Assembly (NCBI RefSeq): GCF_030161435.1 | Contig: NZ_BSSV01000003.1 | Location: 186,001 to 250,000, forward strand | Source: Thalassotalea loyana | GTDB taxonomy: Bacteria; Pseudomonadota; Gammaproteobacteria; Enterobacterales; Alteromonadaceae | DNA length: 64,000 nucleotides | Reading direction: 5' to 3' | In this document: positions 1 to 11,884 of the stretch, piece after piece | Position numbering within the stretch: position 1 is the stretch's first letter | How the letters are laid out: the number at the start of each line of letters is the position of its first letter | Position numbers and translations under genes: made by a program | The notes under the pieces: model-generated | Told to the model about the DNA's origin: nothing | Databases searched by the model: none | What the model saw: only the letters and a program-made list of their open reading frames with translations

Positions 1-136
1 GTATTCCGTTTTTGAATTGGCGAATGGCTGGCAAAACATTGATTACACTAAACAGGTGAAATCAGTTCTAGAGGTGCATTATTTAAATAATCGTGGCGAT
101 ACAATTGCCTCTGAAGTCTTGGTTAGCTACGAGTAG
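1..136 (+). CDS. C-terminal end of an unrecognised protein (partial)
   Basis: An open frame enters from the left edge and ends at a TAG at 134-136, giving the last 44 residues (ending in VSYE). No family can be recognised from this tail. The next gene starts about 10 bases after the stop on the same strand, so the two may be co-transcribed. Confidence 0.5.
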   Translation, partial: YSVFELANGWQNIDYTKQVKSVLEVHYLNNRGDTIASEVLVSYE

Positions 137-145
137 GGAATGCGT

Positions 146-1051
146 ATGGAATTTTTCAATTTTACTTTAACGACTGATGATATTTGGTGGTTAGAAACGT
201 TTATCGATGACTGGTTTCTCGTTTTTGCTTTAGCATTGTTTGTTGTTGAAATGATTCGCTATGGCATAAAAAAAGAATTTACTAGAAATCTATTAGGTGA
301 CAGTGTAACCAATTTCATCACATTGGGTGCATTCATTGTTATCGTTGCATTAGTCGCATTAGCTTATGCGGGAATTTTCTTTTACGTATACGAAAACTTC
401 AGTCTGGTGCAACTACCGTTAACGCCATGGACAATTTTGTGTTGTATAGTCCTCGCTGACTTAGCTTACTATTGGGAACATAGGTTTTTACACAAGAACG
501 GCTTTGCTTGGGCAACACATACCGTTCATCATAGCTCTCCGCACTTTAATATATCGGTAGCATATCGCCATGGGCCATTGGATTGGTTGTTCCCATTATT
601 CTTTCACTTGCCATTGGCTGTGCTTGGTTTTAACCCATTTATCATCTTCCTATCTGAAGTCATTGTACAGGTCTATCAGACGTTACTGCACACTGAAACA
701 GTTAAGAAGCTACCAAGGCCTGTTGAAGCTATCTTCAACACGCCGTCCCATCATAGGGTGCACCATGCGACAAACAAACAGTATCTGGATAAGAATTATG
801 CGGGCATCTTCATTATTTGGGATCGTATGTTTGGTACCTTTGCAAAAGAAGAGGAAAAGGTCAGATATGGTATCTATCCAGCGGTAAATAGCGTAAACCC
901 AATTAAAGTTTTCTTCAGTGGTTATGCAAAGTTATTTCAACAGTTAGTCGCTGCGCCATCCTGGGGATATCGATGGAACTTACTTATTAAGCCACCTATT
1001 TGGGCATGGGAACAAGAACAGATAAATAAACGAACGACAGCCTCTAAATAG
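146..1051 (+). CDS. Fatty acid hydroxylase / sterol desaturase family membrane protein
   Basis: An integral membrane di-iron oxygenase-type protein of about 301 residues. The histidine clusters typical of the family are visible: HRFLH near residues 112-116, HTVHH near 125-129 and HHRVHH near 202-207, set between hydrophobic segments (near residues 25-40, 55-85, 93-110 and 150-178). Family members hydroxylate or desaturate lipids, or cleave alkylglycerol ethers; the substrate cannot be told here. ATGs occur at 140 and 146. An AGGGA at 135-139 is well spaced only for 146, which I prefer. A strong bidirectional hairpin follows the gene. Confidence 0.88.
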   Translation: MEFFNFTLTTDDIWWLETFIDDWFLVFALALFVVEMIRYGIKKEFTRNLLGDSVTNFITLGAFIVIVALVALAYAGIFFYVYENFSLVQLPLTPWTILCCIVLADLAYYWEHRFLHKNGFAWATHTVHHSSPHFNISVAYRHGPLDWLFPLFFHLPLAVLGFNPFIIFLSEVIVQVYQTLLHTETVKKLPRPVEAIFNTPSHHRVHHATNKQYLDKNYAGIFIIWDRMFGTFAKEEEKVRYGIYPAVNSVNPIKVFFSGYAKLFQQLVAAPSWGYRWNLLIKPPIWAWEQEQINKRTTASK

Positions 1052-1068
1052 TTTAGCAACACCAAATG

Positions 1069-1102
1069 AAATAAAGCCTTCAAAATAGAAGGCTTTATTT
1101 TT
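1069..1102. terminator. Bidirectional rho-independent terminator
   Basis: Perfect 13-bp stem (1069-1081 with 1088-1100), loop AAAATA, AT-rich tails on both strands. It separates two convergent genes and overlaps the stop codon of the minus-strand DUF1428 gene. Confidence 0.85.
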
Positions 1103-1463
1103 CGATAGAAATGAAGTTGTCAAAGCCACCAAAAGCCATTCGCTCTGGCTCGAACTCTACTTGATATTTAGCCATGATTTCCTTCATCCGAGGATCATTG
1201 GCAACATGTTCATGCGCACTATTTCTTGTATCAACAGAATCAAAAGCAATAAAACCCATAATAATTGTTTCATCACTTTTGGGATTCAGTGTGTGTCTAA
1301 AAGACAATGTCTGTGCATGTGTCGAACCATCAGCAATAAACTCTTGGTACTTTAATGCACCGTACTCCAACCAAATAGCTGCAACGTCACTCGACAACTG
1401 GCGATACTCATCTATTTGTGTCAGCGTTATGGGAAAGACAAATCCGTCGATGTAATTGGCCAT
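1095..1463 (-). CDS. DUF1428 family protein (YbaA-like)
   Basis: A small protein of 122 residues. It opens with an MxYIDGFVFP-type motif and carries EYGALKYQEF, DPRMKEIM and ERMAFGGF segments that match the DUF1428 family (E. coli YbaA), which has a ferredoxin-like dimeric alpha/beta barrel fold and no established activity. A longer frame begins 30 bases upstream. I chose the ATG at 1463 because GAGGAGG lies 7 bases before it and the conserved family start coincides. It stands alone between a terminator and a roughly 270-base gap. Confidence 0.88.
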   Translation of the reverse strand: MANYIDGFVFPITLTQIDEYRQLSSDVAAIWLEYGALKYQEFIADGSTHAQTLSFRHTLNPKSDETIIMGFIAFDSVDTRNSAHEHVANDPRMKEIMAKYQVEFEPERMAFGGFDNFISIEK

Positions 1464-1736
1464 CACAGCCCTCCTCTTTAGTACAAATATCAAACAAATA
1501 GTCTCAATATCTCACGTCATTAGTCAATCATTTTAGTGCAATGAACATTGAGGCTATGCATTGCAGGTCGAGGAGTTCTTTCCTAAGCTCCTATATCAAG
1601 GAAAGATTGGTTTTATGTCATTTTAAAACTAGTTTTATTATATCCAGTTTAGCTATAATCCTTAATGCAAAGAATAAGTTAGCTTTAGTTTATTCTTCCG
1701 AGATTAGATTTTTAATTAACCATTGAGAGAGTATTA

Positions 1737-3311
1737 ATGGAATTTGTTTGGATTTTATTCGCGTTTGCTTGTGGCCTTTTGGCAAAAATTATCCAGTTAC
1801 CTCCATCAATAGGCTATTTACTCGCTGGGTTTGTCCTTCACTTCCTTGGCTACAATGCTGATGGTTTTATTTTAGAACTAGCAGATCTCGGCATCACCTT
1901 AATGTTGTTTACTATCGGATTAAAACTCAACATAAAAGACCTCATTAAAAGAGAGGTCTGGTTTGCCAGTTTGAGTCACACATCGCTATGGATGATAGCG
2001 GGTATCGTGATTTTTAAATTCTTTGCCATCCTTGCAATTCCATATATCTCTGGACTCGATATCGCAACGAGTGCACTGGTTGTGTTCGCACTTTCATTTA
2101 GTAGCACGGTGTGTGTCGTAAAACTAATGGAAGATCACGGTGAAATGCGCACGAGACACGGTAAGCTTGCGGTAGGGATTTTGGTCATGCAAGACATCGT
2201 GGCAGTTGCATTTTTGGTTATTGCTACAGGAAAAATTCCAAGTATTTGGGCACTTAGCTTACTCTTATTTATTCCGTTTAAGTCATTAGTTTATAAAATG
2301 ATTGAAACAGTTGGTCACGGTGAATTGATACCGTTAACTGGCTTTTTCGTTGCGTTTGGCGCATACGAACTCTTTAATTTTGTTGGCATGAAAGGTGATT
2401 TAGGGGCGCTTCTAGCTGGGATGTACCTAGCTGGACATTATAAAGCGAGTGAAATCACTAAGTCCCTGCTGGCATTTAAAGATTTATTCTTAATTGGTTT
2501 CTTCTTATCCATTGGTTTTACTGCACTACCTACATGGGAAATGCTCGGTATCGCGTTAGTGATAACCTTAATGCTACCGATCAAATTTGGCTTATTCTTC
2601 ATGTTATTTGTCGGCTTAAATTTAAGAGCCCGAACGGCATTTTTGAGTGCATTAGCTCTAAGTAACTTTAGTGAATTTGGTTTAATCGTTGCCACGTTGA
2701 GTCAAAAGCTCGGCTGGTTAAGCAAAGAGTGGTTGGTTATTTTGGCGCTAACAGTTTCTATTTCATTTGTGATAACAAATATTATCTACAACATGTCACA
2801 TGAGTTTTTTGCGCGTCATAAAGAAAAACTGAACCGTTATCAAAAGCCTTCTCGTCTAAAAGAAGACCAGTTCGACCAGCCGTGCGACGCCCCCGTCGTT
2901 ATCATTGGTATGGGTCGTGTTGGTATGGGTGCCTATAATGCCATAGCACAACAAATTCCAGGAAAAGTCTGGGGGTTAGATACAGATCAACAAAAAATAG
3001 AATGGCTTAACGAAAACAAGGTACAAGCTTTTACTGGCGACGCTGAGGATGCTGATTTTTGGGAAAATATTGATGTTAGTAAGCTAGAGCTTGCTTTGCT
3101 AGCAATTCCCTCGGTTAAAGATATTAGAAACATTACTATTCAACTTAAAATTGCCAATTTCCAAGGCAAGATTGCTGCAATTGCTCGGTATGATGATGAG
3201 CGAGAAGAGTTAGAAGCACTTGGGATCGATAAAGTATTCAACTTTTATAATGAAGCGGGTGTCGGTTTCGCAGAAGAGAGTATTCAACTTTATAACCAAG
3301 CAATTCAATAG
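1737..3311 (+). CDS. KefB/KefC-type monovalent cation:proton antiporter with RCK domain
   Basis: A 524-residue CPA2 family transporter. About 11-12 hydrophobic segments span residues 1-360, including a LPPSIGYLLAGF stretch and the GxxxLMLFTIGL region typical of Kef/YbaL proteins. After a basic linker comes a C-terminal TrkA-N (RCK) nucleotide-binding domain, with the Rossmann glycine motif GMGRVGMG near residues 388-395. The family exchanges K+ or Na+ for H+ across the inner membrane, gated by nucleotide or thiol ligands bound to RCK. A GAGAGAG ribosome site precedes the ATG. No KefF/KefG-like ancillary protein is adjacent. Confidence 0.9.
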   Translation: MEFVWILFAFACGLLAKIIQLPPSIGYLLAGFVLHFLGYNADGFILELADLGITLMLFTIGLKLNIKDLIKREVWFASLSHTSLWMIAGIVIFKFFAILAIPYISGLDIATSALVVFALSFSSTVCVVKLMEDHGEMRTRHGKLAVGILVMQDIVAVAFLVIATGKIPSIWALSLLLFIPFKSLVYKMIETVGHGELIPLTGFFVAFGAYELFNFVGMKGDLGALLAGMYLAGHYKASEITKSLLAFKDLFLIGFFLSIGFTALPTWEMLGIALVITLMLPIKFGLFFMLFVGLNLRARTAFLSALALSNFSEFGLIVATLSQKLGWLSKEWLVILALTVSISFVITNIIYNMSHEFFARHKEKLNRYQKPSRLKEDQFDQPCDAPVVIIGMGRVGMGAYNAIAQQIPGKVWGLDTDQQKIEWLNENKVQAFTGDAEDADFWENIDVSKLELALLAIPSVKDIRNITIQLKIANFQGKIAAIARYDDEREELEALGIDKVFNFYNEAGVGFAEESIQLYNQAIQ

Positions 3312-3332
3312 GGTGCTTTTTACCGGGGATTG

Positions 3333-3692
3333 TTAACGCAATGCGGTAAAAATCCCCCACATACCTTGCTCTTGTTCATCTTCGCTGTGGACCAGAAACA
3401 CTTGGGCATTAATTGGAATCACTTTGCCCGACTTGTGAATATATTCTTTGTCATAGCTCATTTCACCATTGACGAATACATCCTTGATGACTTTATTGTT
3501 TTCGTACACTAACCACTTTTCAGGTGTTAAATCGCGATACGTTAAGTTTTTGAGTTCAGCCAACGTATACCCCGTCAGCTCTTCATACGCTTTATTGACT
3601 TCAATAAACTGCCCTGCTCCATCAGTACGAGCAACAGGGTATCGATTTCGTTTAAGCTCTTCTTCAAAGTCTTTCATATCAAACTCATCCAT
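3333..3692 (-). CDS. Single PAS domain protein
   Basis: A 119-residue soluble protein made almost wholly of one PAS/PAC fold: RYPVARTDGAGQFIEVNKAYEELTGY marks the PAS core, and a KSGKVIPINAQVF strand with a GIFTALR end forms the PAC part. No output domain (kinase, GGDEF, HTH) is fused. Free-standing PAS proteins of this size are common in marine gammaproteobacteria and may act as sensor modules in trans. An internal Met at residue 6 is an alternative start, since no strong ribosome site is visible. It is convergent with the antiporter gene. Confidence 0.82.
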   Translation of the reverse strand: MDEFDMKDFEEELKRNRYPVARTDGAGQFIEVNKAYEELTGYTLAELKNLTYRDLTPEKWLVYENNKVIKDVFVNGEMSYDKEYIHKSGKVIPINAQVFLVHSEDEQEQGMWGIFTALR

Positions 3693-3799
3693 AAATTCTT
3701 TTTAATATGTCATCTCAAATTGAACAGGGTTTTAGTACGTCGTAACAAGGGCACTAGCAATTAAATCTATTCTCTTACGTAAAATATTTCAACGTATGA

Positions 3800-5269
3800 T
3801 TAAGCTAATCCACCCAAGCACAAATACTTTGTCTGCATATAACCATCTAGCCCGTATTTCGAACCTTCTCTGCCATAACCAGATTGTTTTATGCCACCAA
3901 AAGGTGCAGCAGCATTTGAAATAATGCCTTCATTAATACCTAACATGCCAAATTGAAGCACATCGGCGACACGCCAAATACGTTTGATATTCTGAGAATA
4001 GAAATATGCCGCCAAACCGTACTCGGTTGCATTCGCCCATTCAATTGCTTCATCCTCTTTATCAAAACCAATAATACAAGCCACCGGACCAAAAATTTCG
4101 CTTTGGGCAATAGCCATCTCATTGTTAACGTTAGTTATCACCGTTGGCATAAAGAAATTTTGACCATATTCGGAACGTGTTCCTCCAATTAAAACACTTG
4201 CTCCGGCTCTTACTGCATCACTTGTCAACGCTTCAACCTTGTCGACAGCGGCCTTTGAAATCAGTGGGCCGATATTCACCGTTGATTCTAGTCCACTACC
4301 GATAGTAAAGTGACGAACCGACGCAATAAGTTTTTCGGTAAATTGGTGTTTAACCTTGTTATCGACAAAAATACGGTTAGTACAAACACAAGTTTGTCCT
4401 GCATTTCTGAACTTTGAGGCAATAACACCTTCAACAGCGGCATCAATATCAGCATCATCAAAGACAATAAATGGCGCATTTCCACCAAGCTCCATTGATA
4501 ATCGTTTGACCGTCGTCGCTGATTGGGCCATTAATTGTTTTCCAACTGCTGTTGAACCGGTAAAACTGAATTTAGCGATTAAAGGATGTGTCGTTAAAAC
4601 CTGACCAATCGCTTTTGCCTCTGTCCCTACGACAACATTAAAGACGCCTTTAGGAATTCCTGCTTGCAATGCAAGCTCTGCGAGTGCTAACGCTGATAAT
4701 GGAGTGAGTTCCGAGGGTTTGACAATAAAACTGCAACCAGCTGCCAATGCGGCGGCAGCTTTTCGAGTAATCATTGCATTTGGGAAATTCCATGGAGTAA
4801 TCGCGGCGACAACACCTACTCCTTGCTTCAAAACAACAATACGCTGCCCATTGCTATTTGCAGGTATTACGTCACCGTATGCACGTTTCCCTTCTTCCGC
4901 AAACCATTGAATGTATGACGCACCATAGGATATTTCGCCTCGCGCCTCCATTAACGGCTTACCTTGTTCAAGGGTTAATAAGGTTGCTAGATCTTCTTGG
5001 TGCTCGATGATTAAGTCAAACCACTTCAACATGATGGTTGCCCGTTCATTTGCGCTCAGCATTGACCAATTTTCTTGTGCACGGTATGCGGCTTGAATGG
5101 CTATCTCAACGTCGGTAGCTTGCACATCACTCACATCAGCAAGTTTATTGTTTGTTGCAGGGTCATACACCGAAAAATGATTGCGCGATGGTAACCATTT
5201 GCCATCTATAAATGATGATAACTTAACTAACGTTTGGTCACTAATTAGCTTATTTAATGAACTTTGCAT
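3800..5269 (-). CDS. gabD: Succinate-semialdehyde dehydrogenase (aldehyde dehydrogenase family)
   Basis: An NAD(P)-dependent aldehyde dehydrogenase of 489 residues, the normal GabD length. It shows the LSMELGGNAPFIVF motif with the general-base glutamate, and FRNAGQTCVCTNR with the catalytic cysteine at residue 294. The second cysteine two residues on is also characteristic of GabD. The expected role is oxidation of succinate semialdehyde to succinate in GABA breakdown. No GABA transaminase is adjacent, so a related semialdehyde substrate is possible. I preferred the ATG at 5269 (AGGG just upstream) over one 18 bases earlier, because family members begin close to the FIDGKWL strand. Confidence 0.88.
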   Translation of the reverse strand: MQSSLNKLISDQTLVKLSSFIDGKWLPSRNHFSVYDPATNNKLADVSDVQATDVEIAIQAAYRAQENWSMLSANERATIMLKWFDLIIEHQEDLATLLTLEQGKPLMEARGEISYGASYIQWFAEEGKRAYGDVIPANSNGQRIVVLKQGVGVVAAITPWNFPNAMITRKAAAALAAGCSFIVKPSELTPLSALALAELALQAGIPKGVFNVVVGTEAKAIGQVLTTHPLIAKFSFTGSTAVGKQLMAQSATTVKRLSMELGGNAPFIVFDDADIDAAVEGVIASKFRNAGQTCVCTNRIFVDNKVKHQFTEKLIASVRHFTIGSGLESTVNIGPLISKAAVDKVEALTSDAVRAGASVLIGGTRSEYGQNFFMPTVITNVNNEMAIAQSEIFGPVACIIGFDKEDEAIEWANATEYGLAAYFYSQNIKRIWRVADVLQFGMLGINEGIISNAAAPFGGIKQSGYGREGSKYGLDGYMQTKYLCLGGLA

Positions 5270-5392
5270 ACACCCTACTTCCCACATTCTGTTAATCGCA
5301 TGATAATACCTAAAGGCACGTGAAAGTGATATTGGCGGAGTAAAATTAAATAGCCCATAATGTAACGAGACAATTCATTGGAGAATGAGCAA

Positions 5393-5686
5393 ATGCACCA
5401 TGACAACAACAAGTCACTAAAAGAACAGCTTTCTTTGCTTATTATCTTAATATTTGGCCTACTTTCAGTTCCTTTAATCGCAATGCAATTTTCAGCCGAA
5501 GTTAATTGGAATGTTTTTGATTTTTTGATCATGGCCATTCTCATTTTCGTAACAGGCGCCTTTATCATCTTATTCAATCGGTTATTTCCCGCCAAAAGAA
5601 CACTTATTATTGTTTGCTTTAGTTTGCTGTTCTTATGGCTTTGGGCTGAATTAGCGGTGGGGATTTTCACTCAATGGGGTCAGTAA
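5393..5686 (+). CDS. Small three-helix membrane protein, unknown function
   Basis: A 97-residue protein with three hydrophobic segments (about residues 14-32, 42-62 and 70-92) and a polar histidine- and asparagine-rich N-terminus. No family is recognised. A longer frame reads from a TTG at 5378, but GGAG at 5380-5383 sits 9 bases before the ATG at 5393, so that ATG is the likely start. It is divergent from gabD, with about 120 bases between the starts. Confidence 0.6.
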   Translation: MHHDNNKSLKEQLSLLIILIFGLLSVPLIAMQFSAEVNWNVFDFLIMAILIFVTGAFIILFNRLFPAKRTLIIVCFSLLFLWLWAELAVGIFTQWGQ

Positions 5687-5764
5687 ACTAGCCCAAGATC
5701 ATTGACCACACAGCGCGAGGTAGATATAACTAACTTAATAAAAATAATGAGTTAGGAAAACAGT

Positions 5765-6187
5765 ATGTATCATGCGTTATTATCTCCAGTGCTTGCCTTA
5801 ATGGTTCTGACGTTTCTCGTTTGGTGTTGCATGTATTATTTGCGGCTTACCTACGTGATGAAAAACCGTATTCACCCAAACAAACTTGAAACACCAGAGC
5901 AATGCAATCAACTACTCCCTGAGCATGTCAACAAACCTTCGAACAATTTCAAAAACCTTTGTGAAGCCCCTATTTTATTCTATGTGTTATCAATTATTGC
6001 CGTTTATAGTAATGTCGCCGACAACACATTAGTTTATTTAGCATGGAGTTTTGTTGGTGTTAGAGCAATTCACAGCGCTTTCCATTGTTTTTCGTCATCG
6101 GTTTTAGTGAGGTTTTATGCTTATGTTATCTCGTCTGTGCTATTGTGGGTTATGCTTGCTAAGGTCTGTCTGAGCATATGGTTATAG
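5765..6187 (+). CDS. MAPEG family membrane protein
   Basis: A 140-residue protein with four membrane helices. It has the MAPEG signature region NNFKNLCEAPILFY (about residues 60-73) and the later RAIHSAFH motif (about 101-108). MAPEG members include microsomal glutathione S-transferases and leukotriene synthases; the bacterial ones are mostly uncharacterised. AGGA precedes the ATG. The fold assignment is firm; enzyme activity is an inference from the family. Confidence 0.85.
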   Translation: MYHALLSPVLALMVLTFLVWCCMYYLRLTYVMKNRIHPNKLETPEQCNQLLPEHVNKPSNNFKNLCEAPILFYVLSIIAVYSNVADNTLVYLAWSFVGVRAIHSAFHCFSSSVLVRFYAYVISSVLLWVMLAKVCLSIWL

Positions 6188-6266
6188 TGCACTCGCTCAT
6201 TAAACATGTAACGATTGGCCAGTAGCTATCTCTAGTCATTGCATCATTTAAGAAAAGGAATTCAAC

Positions 6267-6734
6267 ATGAAATTATTCAAACACATCATTATCATTAGTG
6301 TTATCTATGCGATCTCAATAAGTCAAAGCTATGCTCAAGATCTTAATGCTTTTGCACAAAATTACTTCGATAAAATGGTAGCCACTCAAGCCCCTAATGC
6401 TACACCTGAAGACTTAGAAAATTACTTATCATTACTGACTGACGATATTGGTCATTCTCATTTACCTTGGGTAACCGATGACTCTCGCTTACCTGATGGT
6501 AAAGAGCAGATGCGTAAAGGCATGACTTTTTACCTAGGCTCTCACGATTATTATAAAGCTGAATTATTAGATGTTTTTGTCTTTAATACTTCTGCTATTG
6601 CGATTCGCTATAAAGATCATGCAAAAGGTATTCACCCGCAAACCAAGCAAGCACATGAGTATCAAAACGTAATGATGGAAGTGCTAGAACTAGAAAATGG
6701 TAAGGTTGCTATAATTCGAAAATATCATGAATAA
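6267..6734 (+). CDS. Secreted SnoaL/NTF2-like protein
   Basis: A 155-residue protein with a clear signal peptide (MKLFKHIIII to about QSYA, residues 1-23). The mature part looks like a SnoaL-type NTF2 cone fold: an N-terminal helix, a GHSHLPW segment, a KEQMRKGMTFYL helix and long C-terminal strands ending EVLELENGKVAIIRKYHE. The family spans ketosteroid isomerase-like enzymes and non-enzymatic binding domains, so no reaction can be assigned. AAAAGGAA precedes the ATG. The next gene starts 9 bases after the stop, suggesting co-transcription. Confidence 0.7.
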   Translation: MKLFKHIIIISVIYAISISQSYAQDLNAFAQNYFDKMVATQAPNATPEDLENYLSLLTDDIGHSHLPWVTDDSRLPDGKEQMRKGMTFYLGSHDYYKAELLDVFVFNTSAIAIRYKDHAKGIHPQTKQAHEYQNVMMEVLELENGKVAIIRKYHE

Positions 6735-6743
6735 TGACTCACA

Positions 6744-7340
6744 ATGAAATCCTTAGCTCTTTTCGATTTTGACGGCACAGTAACGCAGTCTGACTCGTTT
6801 ACCCCGTTTATCTTTTTCGCTTGCTCAAAGCGCCGCATTGCCATAGGCGTGATTTTTTTATCGCCATTTATTTTGTTGTACAAGCTAGGTATATTGCCGA
6901 CAACAATAATGCGTCAACTTGTCGCGTTTTTTGCCTTCTATCGACGTTCAACTGCTGAAATATCTGCTTTGGGGAAAGCCTACGCCACTCACAAACTTTC
7001 TGATGTAGTGTGTGATAAAGCCAAGCAGAGACTTGCGTGGCATATCAATCAAGGTGACGCAGTCGTGATAGTCTCAGCTTCGCTCAACGTCTATCTGAAA
7101 AATTGGTGTGACGTCGAAGGATACAAACTTATTTGCACTGAGCTAGAGAGCAGAAACGGTAAGCTCACTGGCAGGTATCAAGGTAGTGACTGTTGTGCTG
7201 GAGAAAAAGTAAGAAAAATCAAACAAGAAATCACATTAGATGACTATCACACCATTTATGCCTATGGCGATACCAAAGAAGATTTTCAAATGCTTGAAAT
7301 TGCCGACATAAGCTACTATCGATGGCAAATACAGCACTAG
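6744..7340 (+). CDS. HAD-IB family phosphatase
   Basis: A 198-residue haloacid dehalogenase superfamily hydrolase. Motif I is DFDGTVTQSD (residues 8-17), with the nucleophile aspartate at 8 and the acid/base aspartate at 10. Motif II is VIVSAS near residues 110-115, and motif III is YAYGDTKEDFQML near residues 172-184. The cap is a short helical insertion, as in the HAD-IB (SerB/PSP-like) group. Likely substrates are phosphomonoesters or phospholipid head groups; none can be specified. A terminator hairpin follows. Confidence 0.85.
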   Translation: MKSLALFDFDGTVTQSDSFTPFIFFACSKRRIAIGVIFLSPFILLYKLGILPTTIMRQLVAFFAFYRRSTAEISALGKAYATHKLSDVVCDKAKQRLAWHINQGDAVVIVSASLNVYLKNWCDVEGYKLICTELESRNGKLTGRYQGSDCCAGEKVRKIKQEITLDDYHTIYAYGDTKEDFQMLEIADISYYRWQIQH

Positions 7341-7365
7341 CTCTCTCCACCTATGGATAGCTTTC

Positions 7366-7391
7366 AGCGCTGTTCACAATGCGCTATTTTT
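7366..7391 (+). terminator. Rho-independent terminator after the HAD phosphatase
   Basis: AGCGC at 7366-7370 pairs with GCGCT at 7381-7385, followed directly by ATTTTT. It is short but correctly placed about 25 bases after the stop codon. Confidence 0.55.
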
Positions 7392-7443
7392 ACTTGAAAA
7401 CATACTTTGATCAGAAGATGATATAACTCAGATAAAAAATAGA

Positions 7444-7525
7444 AAAAAGTATCGTTGCGATAGTTTCGCAACACACCTACCAAGGGGGAGCCCTGTTTAT
7501 TTTGGGGCGTCTTATCGATATTTTT
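7444..7525 (+). promoter_or_regulatory. Possible structured 5' leader (three-way junction)
   Basis: Upstream of the ABM-fold gene, three nested helices can be drawn by eye. The outer helix pairs GTATC (7449-7453) with GATAT (7517-7521), flanked by A- and T-runs. The second is a perfect 7-bp hairpin (GTTGCGA 7454-7460 with TCGCAAC 7466-7472). The third is GCCCT (7490-7494) with GGGGC (7504-7508). It does not match any riboswitch consensus I can recall. A chance fold in AT-rich DNA is possible. Confidence 0.3.
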
Positions 7526-7546
7526 ACTTTCAAATAGAGGCTATCT

Positions 7547-7846
7547 ATGTTTGTTGTGATTTTTAAAGCTAAAGCAGGTCAGCAAGATGACAACTATGTA
7601 ACAACCGTTGCCAAGTTAAGAGACCTAGCATTTAGCAAGTATAATTGTATCGATTTTGTCGCCGTAACAGAGAATGATCAAGAAATAGCCCTTTCATACT
7701 GGCCCGATGAAGCGTCGATTATCAACTGGAAGCAAGACGCTTTTCATTTGGTCGCTCAAAAGCAAGGCCAACAAAAATGGTATGAGCAATATCAGGTTGA
7801 AGTTGCAGAAATCTCAAGAACATATCAATTTCCGGCAAAGCTATGA
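7547..7846 (+). CDS. ABM-superfamily (dimeric alpha/beta barrel) protein
   Basis: A 99-residue protein with the antibiotic biosynthesis monooxygenase-like fold: an N-terminal VVIFKAKAG strand, a helix, a second strand, and a C-terminal helix and WYEQYQVEVAEI strand. The Y-W-P-D-E-A-S-I-xxW segment in the middle is typical of this group. Members range from heme-degrading and quinol monooxygenases to proteins of unknown role. GAGG lies 6 bases before the ATG. A damaged sigma factor gene follows 63 bases downstream, so the two may have formed one unit. Confidence 0.72.
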   Translation: MFVVIFKAKAGQQDDNYVTTVAKLRDLAFSKYNCIDFVAVTENDQEIALSYWPDEASIINWKQDAFHLVAQKQGQQKWYEQYQVEVAEISRTYQFPAKL

Positions 7847-7909
7847 ATCACCATATTTTCGGTGTTAGTTCCTATGATCAAGTCATGCCTAAAAAGGTTA
7901 TGAGATAAA

Positions 7910-8452
7910 ATGAAATTAGAAGACGTATGGCAAGCCTACCGGGTCAGCATAAAAGCATTTTTACACAGTAAACTCAACAATCCAGACGATGTTGACGATA
8001 TATTACAGGACGTGTTGATTAAGTTTTACAACAACATCAGTACATTAAAAGACCACAAAAATGTTAAATCTTGGCTCTTTCAAATAGCTAACAACACCGT
8101 AATTGACTTTTATCGAAAACAAGGGAAGTTAAATCAAGCTCAAAAAATTGAACCTTGGTTTGATACCGATGAGTTAAGCATCAAACAAGAATTATCCCAT
8201 TGTATTACACCATTCTTGGCGACGATGGATGAATCGCAAGCTAGTCTGCTAAAAACGATTGATTTATAAGGTAAATCTCAAAAAATGTATGCACAGGAAC
8301 ACAATATTTCCTATTCCACCGTAAAATCTAGAGTACAAGTTGCGAGAGCGAACCTAAAAGCTCAGTTTGACGCATGTTGTGATTTTAAAATCGACAAATT
8401 TGGTAATTTAGTTTCTTTCGATGAAAAGTCTAAGAATTGTCAAAGGTGCTAG
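7910..8452 (+). pseudogene. sigZ: ECF sigma factor, SigZ-like, interrupted by one in-frame stop
   Basis: Region 2 (DDVDDILQDVLIKFY, WLFQIANNTVIDFYRK) lies in the first 119 codons, which end at a TAA (8267-8269). The same frame continues without a shift for 60 more codons to TAG at 8450. That part encodes the expected region 4 helix-turn-helix (GKSQKMYAQEHNISYSTVKSRVQVARANLKAQF) and the cysteine-containing C-terminal tail seen in SigZ proteins. SigZ-type homologues usually have an acidic residue where the stop sits, so GAA or GAG to TAA is the simplest event. Unless read through or corrected, the product lacks its -35 recognition domain. A sequencing error is the main alternative. Confidence 0.8.
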
Positions 8453-8477
8453 CATATTTTCTATCATGCTAGCACCT
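8444..8477. terminator. Perfect 12-bp inverted repeat after the sigma pseudogene
   Basis: AGGTGCTAGCAT (8444-8455) is exactly inverted at 8466-8477 with a 10-base loop. It overlaps the final stop codon of the sigma gene. No T-tract follows on either strand, so it is an atypical terminator or a transcript-end stabiliser. Confidence 0.5.
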
Positions 8478-8542
8478 CACTGTACTAGAGAGTTATCAAT
8501 ATTTTCCTAGGCACATCGCCAAACGATAGAGATTTTCTCCAT

Positions 8543-11665
<3,123 letters not shown>

Positions 11666-11884
11666 TTAACTCTTCCTACATAACCGACGATTGATGATGC
11701 ACAGGACAACACCAATAAATATTAATTATCATATAAAATAACATATTAACCACTACATCAATAGAAAGCTACGAATAATTGCCATCACATAGGTAATTAC
11801 TTTTAGCTAAAATACCTTGATAACAATCGAGTAAGAATTAACAATACCAAACTTACAAGTGCTCCCTAGTCATGGCTTAACTTA

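Noticed and set aside
1541-1726. 61-codon plus-strand frame before the antiporter gene
   Set aside because: No ribosome site, low-complexity AT-rich composition and no protein-like pattern; treated as intergenic.
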